Source: Rhynchosporium graminicola | Lineage: Eukaryota; Ascomycota; Leotiomycetes; Helotiales; Ploettnerulaceae | Assembly (NCBI GenBank): GCA_900074885.1 | Contig: FJUW01000048.1 | Coordinates: 434,001 to 498,000 of the forward strand | Length of the DNA: 64,000 bases | Direction: 5' to 3' | Shown here: piece after piece, positions 59,355 through 64,000 of the stretch | Numbering within the stretch: the stretch's first letter is position 1 | Layout of the letters: each line of letters begins with the position of its first letter | The notes under the pieces: model-generated | Seen by the model: only the letters and a program-made list of their open reading frames with translations | Database searches by the model: none | What the model was told of the DNA's origin: nothing | Made by a program: the position numbers and the translations under genes

Positions 59355-61118
59355 ACCGAGCGATACCTATACGACTCGAAGAACAACGGGTCCATGAACG
59401 ATAACACGAGCCAATCAGATTGTGGAGTTCCGCCACCAGAGGCTGATGGGACGAAGGTGGAAGAAGAATTGTACGATTACGGCTTCGCTCACGATCTCGC
59501 TTGTACATGTTGTACTGAGCACCATATTCATTGTCATTGGGATACTGACCCGATGACAATAGAGGAGAGGCAGAAGCAGAAGCCGAGGCCGAGGCCGAGA
59601 TCTCATGTCACAGCACAGTGGGGTCATCATGAAATGGGTGTCAAGCGCTTTCGGTCTGGGTACCACTCATTCTTGCTCCTATGGCCTATCACCTACTCTG
59701 AACCCAGACAACATGGCTTTAAGGCGCGGCTGAATGTATGACCTCGATGGTGGATGAAGATTGATTTAGTGGGGAAGCCATGGTACTATACCAAGAAAGT
59801 GTCTGGTGTTTGAAACGACTGATGTGTGAATGTGTATATATGGGAAGCATGAATAGGTTGGGAATGACAGGGTACCTAAGTGACTTCTTGTACTTCAAGA
59901 GCAGGGAGAGATATGTAGTCAGGTATAGAGTAGTCAAAAGAGATAGACATCTATCGATCTTTTTCTCAACTCGAAATGAAAAACTCAAATCAAGCCAACC
60001 CATTTCTCAACTTTTTTTTTACATTTTTCTCTCAGAGAAAAGCGAGATTCAAGTAAGAGTAATAAAAGCGACCGAGGAGAGTATCGAGCGATTAACCCAT
60101 CATACAAATCTACAATACTCTTCTCTTCCCTATCTATCATATGTGGAGGCAGTTAAGACAGCTAGCTGCTAAGCTAGCAGAGTTTTCATTGTTTACATCA
60201 GACTCGCTTAATGCATTCCTTCTCATTCTACATAGATGACCCCCCACCCCGCTTAACCCCCCACCCTCGCGATAGCCGGTAAGCCGGCAAGCAAGCAAGT
60301 TAAGCACCTTACGCTACCTACTACCTAGTGCTGTGGTACAAGCGCAGGCTTTCCATACTGACGCTCTAGGTACAGTAGGCGGCGGCGATAGAATAGGACG
60401 CACAGGTTCGTAGATTCATGAGCGAGCGAGCGAGCGAATGGGGGGTGAGGGGTGAGGGGTGAGAGGGATGGGCAGGTAAGGAAGTTATTTTGTTATACCT
60501 AGGTGTAGATGGAGGGAGGGGTTTGATGGTTTGGGTTTGGTTTTGGGTTTGGCGAGGTTGAGTTTGAGTTTGTTTTGGGGGGTTTGGTGTGTTGTGTTGT
60601 GTGTTAAGTGTGTTGTGTTGGGTGGTGGGTGTTAGGGTGTTGGATGATGATTGATGAATAGTGAGTGTTGAGTGATGGATGTTAGGGTGATAATTGATGA
60701 ATTGAAATGAATGTGTGAAATCTTGCGCTTTCGTTATGGGCTGGTGGAGGGGAGGGAGGTTTGATTTCTTTCTTCGTTTAGTGGGGGAGAGGGAGATTAT
60801 GGGGTTTTCGGATATGAGATGTTGTGAGATGGGTGGGCCAGATGTAGATATGTAGATATGTAAATAAGGGGAGGAGGGAGGATTGAGGAGTGTAGTAACC
60901 TGTGTATACATGTATGTTTGTATTCGTGTCTTCCAACGGGTATCTTCCATCGCCTCGCCGCCGTACCTAATAAAACCCAAAAAGAAAAACTTCGCCCAGC
61001 AGACTCCGTTCGCACTCCATGAGTACAACCAACCAAGCCCGAGACATCTTCTCTTCATCTCCACCTTCATTTGCTTCAACCTTGCCTCCTTCCGGACCAG
61101 AGTCAAAATCCAGTGGTC
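59355..61118. other. intergenic between convergent genes, with a G/T-rich low-complexity stretch
   Basis: A 115-codon frame at 59394-59741 begins 40 bases after the PDE stop and reads a Cys/His cluster (CTCCTEHHIHCHW). It is probably 3' UTR but could be a small gene. From about 60420 to 60720 the plus strand is extremely G/T-rich (GAGC repeats, GGGGTGA repeats, then GGGTTTGG and TGTTG runs). The 246-codon minus-strand frame across it is low complexity and not credible. Confidence 0.5.
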
Positions 61119-62547
61119 CTAGTACTGTCTACCATAAAGCACAACATTCCAAATCTTCGCCCCAATGTTCGCCACAAGTGCAAAAGCAGCAAGCACAACG
61201 AATATATTCCCCACTTCCAAGACACTCTTAAGCTTGACTTCCGTCTCGATAAACTCATCATTGCCCTTGCCAACCGAGACACCATTCGTCGCCTCTTTAG
61301 CAGCTGGGAACCTGCCGGTAGTGAGGAAATGGTCGATGAAACTGTCTTTCTCATACCATCTCTCACGGAGCCATGCTTCGAATTTCTCGGCATTGTCAAG
61401 TGGCATGTCTTTGATGGCGAAACGCCGCCAGTACATGTTGACGGAGGGAGGGGCGCGGCCCTGTAAGTACATTGAACGAAGGGTGAAGAGGTCTTGGCCG
61501 AATTCGCCACGGCTGTGTTTGTAATGATTAGTTCCTACTTTGGTTGAGACTGGATGAGAGAGGGATAGAGGCTTACGGAACTCCTTCATAAGCCAAAGTG
61601 CAGTCATATACCCAATCCACGCTCCCCTTCAGTTCATTCAAGCAGAAAAATGATCCAGTACTTCTCGGCAAAAGCATGTGTTCCATATCTCTGATGCCTT
61701 GCTTCTCAGCCCATGCTGCACTCTTGATCCTCCCATTGTCGCTTGCATTCGTTCCTTCAGGGAACAATAGTAGCCACATCGGATCGAGTCCTGAAGTTCC
61801 AGACATGGGCCCTGCGTGGACTTCTTTCAATTGCTGCAAACGATGTGCTAGTCGAGGTTGGTCTGTCGACATCTTCCGTGACATGAATATGAAGCCGTAG
61901 AACCGCATCCCCCATCCTACGACTGGTACATGTTTCAGCGACTCTTTTAGTATGATATATATATGCCCGTGCATATGAGGGCGGTTTGTGTATGCGATCC
62001 ACCATAGGTAAAGCCAGTCGGAGTATAACTGTGAATCCATACATGAGTAGGTTTGGACAGGGTGAAGGAAGAGGGAAGGGTGTACCTGATGATTTGCTAT
62101 CATAACAATACGATCTGGGAAATGGCATTCTACTCTTCCATCTGCCGTCATTCTCAACTGCCCTGCTACAGAGGCATCACCGCTTATCCTCACAACTGTA
62201 GGAGCCCACCATTTCGTTAAAGTGGTAACAAAGATACCGAATGATTGTTTGGTGAGTGCCATGTAGGCGTAGTATAAGTCTTTATTGATCCAATAAAGGG
62301 GTAGGCCCAGGAATTGGGTTGCGACAATCCTACAAGTATCAGTTTCATGATCAATAGACAAAGAATTGTATTTCACTTACGTGCAGCATGACGAGAAGAA
62401 GTAGAGAATCACTAGCAACAGTCGCAGTACCTGCACAGGCCCGGAGTGCTTAATATGTCCGCCTGGATGCTCTGTATCTACCTTCTCTTCAGTAGTCGGC
62501 GCCTTCGTCTTCGGAGAAGCATTCCTTTGCCTGAGTCCCGTCGCCAT
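61119..62547 (-). CDS. PlsC-family lysophospholipid acyltransferase (Cst26/Vps66-like)
   Basis: Exons 62547-62381, 62329-62086, 62028-61577 and 61512-61119 (introns 51, 57 and 64 bp) encode 418 residues. The catalytic HX4D motif is H136-QLYS-D141 within NHQLYSDWLYLWW; intron 2 falls inside it, between Q137 and L138. The acyl-acceptor motif FPEGT lies near residue 228. A hydrophobic segment near residues 43-54 and another at the C-terminus (FVVLAAFALVANIGA) suggest ER membrane anchoring. RAPPSVNMYWRRF near the end is typical of the fungal AGPAT/LCLAT1-like branch. It acylates a lysophospholipid from acyl-CoA in phospholipid synthesis or remodelling. ATG 62547 is the first in frame; the longer frame has no ATG. 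Confidence 0.9.
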
Positions 62548-63188
62548 CTTTGCTGTTTCTGCAGAAGACCTGCTTCTTGTGCTCCTTGTACTCGTCGATG
62601 CAAATATTCGGCCTGGTGTCTCAGCCCACACGCCCTCCAGCTCCTCAAAGCAGACTGTCGCGTGCGTGCCCGATGATTCCGTGCCACTGTTGTACGTGCC
62701 TGTCAAATGACTGCGATGCCACTACTTCGATTCGTGTATGGTTTGATACGAACAAGTTTCCTGGTCAACAAGATGACTCCATCCTTTCTTTTCAGGCCTT
62801 TGTCATCCTCTGGACTGTTATCGCGGAGCTCCTCTGACTAGCAGGTTGAGGACTAACTGAGCACTATACCTAGGCAGCTCGAGCTAGATACGTCAGGATC
62901 CTCGATGCGACTCTAAAATGCGGGTACACTATCCTTATCGCCGCGATAAAGCCATCCCTGCCCTTGCCATTCAGATTTTAGACTTCACAGCACGTCAGAA
63001 ATGAGCATCATGATACTAATGGGAATTCCTGTAGACAATGGAACTGCATAGATACACCATCTTCAGCTTGGTTTGCGGCAACAAATTTTCATAATGACCC
63101 CCCAAGAACCTCTACGGCAAGCTTCCCTTTCCGGCTAAAGGTTGACAGATAATTGCTCTTTTTGTAAACAATAACACTACACGCGATC
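62548..63188. promoter_or_regulatory. divergent intergenic region between acyltransferase and NAD(H) kinase genes
   Basis: These 641 bp separate two oppositely transcribed genes and must contain both promoters. I see no clear TATA box or operator. Open frames inside are shadows of the acyltransferase leader. Confidence 0.5.
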
Positions 63189-64000
63189 ATGATATTGAGG
63201 AGGCTACCAAGAAGCAGGGCTTGCAAGAGGTTATTCAGCAGTACGTCTACGAGAAGGGAGATACTGGACGTCGAATGTCTGCCAGATAGGATTATACCTA
63301 GATACCAGGGTACGTTTTTTAGATCTTGCCACAGCTTCACTGACGTTGAATATCCTAGAGTCGAAGACAAGTGACCTTCTGTCTCTGATATGGCCCTCAC
63401 CTCCTCGGAACATCCTCATTGTAAAGAAGCAGAGGTCACCGGAAGTGACCGAATGCTCGCTGGAATACGCAAAGTCAGTTCCTCTCCCTACTCACAAAAG
63501 TCAATTGCATTATCTAATTGTTGCCCAGGCACATCCACTCCAACTACTCCAACGTGTCCTTCATATTCGAACCAGCAGTCGCAGCGCAGATCCACAAACA
63601 AATCTCTTTCCCCATTCATACCACCAGTATGGCCGGGGATCTTGCCGCAAAAGTCGACATAACGACAACTCTTGGGGGAGATGGCACGATCCTGCACGCT
63701 TCCTCCTTATTCAGCACCGAACGCCATGTTCCCCCGATTCTCTCCTTCAGCATGGGCACCTTAGGTTTCCTTGGAGAGTGGAAATTCTCGGAGTACAAGA
63801 GAGCGTTTAGGGAGGTGTATATGTCTGGTGCAGGCGCTGGATCGCCTCTTCTTCAAGACCAGAAACATCCACATCTAGAAACTGGAGGGAATGAGAGTGG
63901 AACGGGTGACGTAGTGACAGGCTGGTCAAGTATACGAGGGAAGTCTATGGGCCCTTCACGGACTTCGAAAATCCTGCTTCGTAACCGCTTGAAAGTCGGA
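63189..64000 (+). CDS. POS5: mitochondrial-type NAD(H) kinase, partial (3' end outside the window)
   Basis: Exons 63189-63309, 63359-63473 and 63529 onward (introns 49 and 55 bp; donors GTACGT and the less usual GTCAGT). Residues 1-30 are rich in Arg, Ser and Thr without acids (MILRRLPRSRACKRLFSST), a mitochondrial targeting presequence. The kinase part starts at IWPSPPRNILIVKK; the family GGDGT motif is at residues 128-132 in TTLGGDGTILHASSLF, followed by FSMGTLGFLGEW. A Gly/Ser-rich insert then begins near 63825. It phosphorylates NADH/NAD+ with ATP to supply mitochondrial NADPH. The presequence argues for the Pos5 branch rather than cytosolic Utr1/Yef1. Confidence 0.9.

Noticed and set aside
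60590..60700. TTAGGG motifs suggesting interstitial telomere repeat.
   Set aside because: Only isolated TTAGGG words occur, not a tandem array.
60366..61106. 246-codon minus-strand frame.
   Set aside because: It is low-complexity Pro/Thr/Gln/Ser from G/T-rich DNA, with no domain and implausible composition.
33607..64000. tRNA or rRNA genes.
   Set aside because: I found no cloverleaf-compatible sequence with A/B boxes and no rRNA core on reading through; a covariance-model scan would be decisive.

Overview
The window looks like part of a filamentous ascomycete (Pezizomycotina) chromosome. Genes have short introns (about 45-205 bp, GTRNGT-type donors, CTRAY-like branch sites), the right half carries recognisable fungal housekeeping genes, and the left half is retrotransposon DNA with strong repeat-induced point mutation (RIP): CA and TG dinucleotides are almost gone, TA is everywhere, and stop codons replace Trp and Gln codons. 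A plant-associated Leotiomycete would fit the gene content, but that is a guess.

Positions 1-33606 form one nested block of dead LTR retrotransposons. A copia element (copia-1, 1-12435, + strand, 5' LTR outside the window) is split by a complete Ty3/gypsy element (gypsy-1, 1753-9526, 267-bp LTRs, TSD GCTAC). Copia-1 sits in a chromodomain gypsy fragment (gypsy-B, 12436 to about 15100). A further gypsy (gypsy-D, 15509-20239) follows, with a 109-bp tandem repeat in its leader. Next come a minus-strand second gypsy of the gypsy-1 family (20240-28048), a minus-strand second copia (28049-30214) and the 5' part of a third copia (copia-E, 30215-33606). Two further units lie inside this block: a 615-bp TG...CA element present twice, each time with its own 5-bp TSD (19414-20028 and 30684-31298), and a complete 1524-bp mini-retrotransposon with 194-bp LTRs and TSD GTACT (31972-33495). 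The gypsy-1 and copia-1 families occur as large inverted repeats.

From 33607 the composition switches abruptly to ordinary sequence. Supported genes are an RRM protein (+, 36697-38055), a GT31-type glycosyltransferase (+, 40251-41738), a tandem minus-strand family of about 210-residue secreted four-cysteine proteins (42843-50077: two intact, one truncated, one with a homopolymer frameshift, one clear pseudogene, plus one relic), a SAM-dependent methyltransferase (-, 51118-52297), a class I cAMP phosphodiesterase (+, 56264-59354) preceded by a cluster of five different short tandem repeats, a PlsC-type acyltransferase (-, 61119-62547) and the start of a mitochondrial-type NAD(H) kinase (+, 63189 to window end). 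The last two are transcribed divergently.

The most noteworthy content is the secreted-protein family next to the RIP island. I do not recognise the family. It shows birth and death by tandem duplication, intron turnover and inactivation, as expected of fast-evolving effector-like genes. Exon coordinates below were built by hand from splice signals, reading frame and paralogue comparison.
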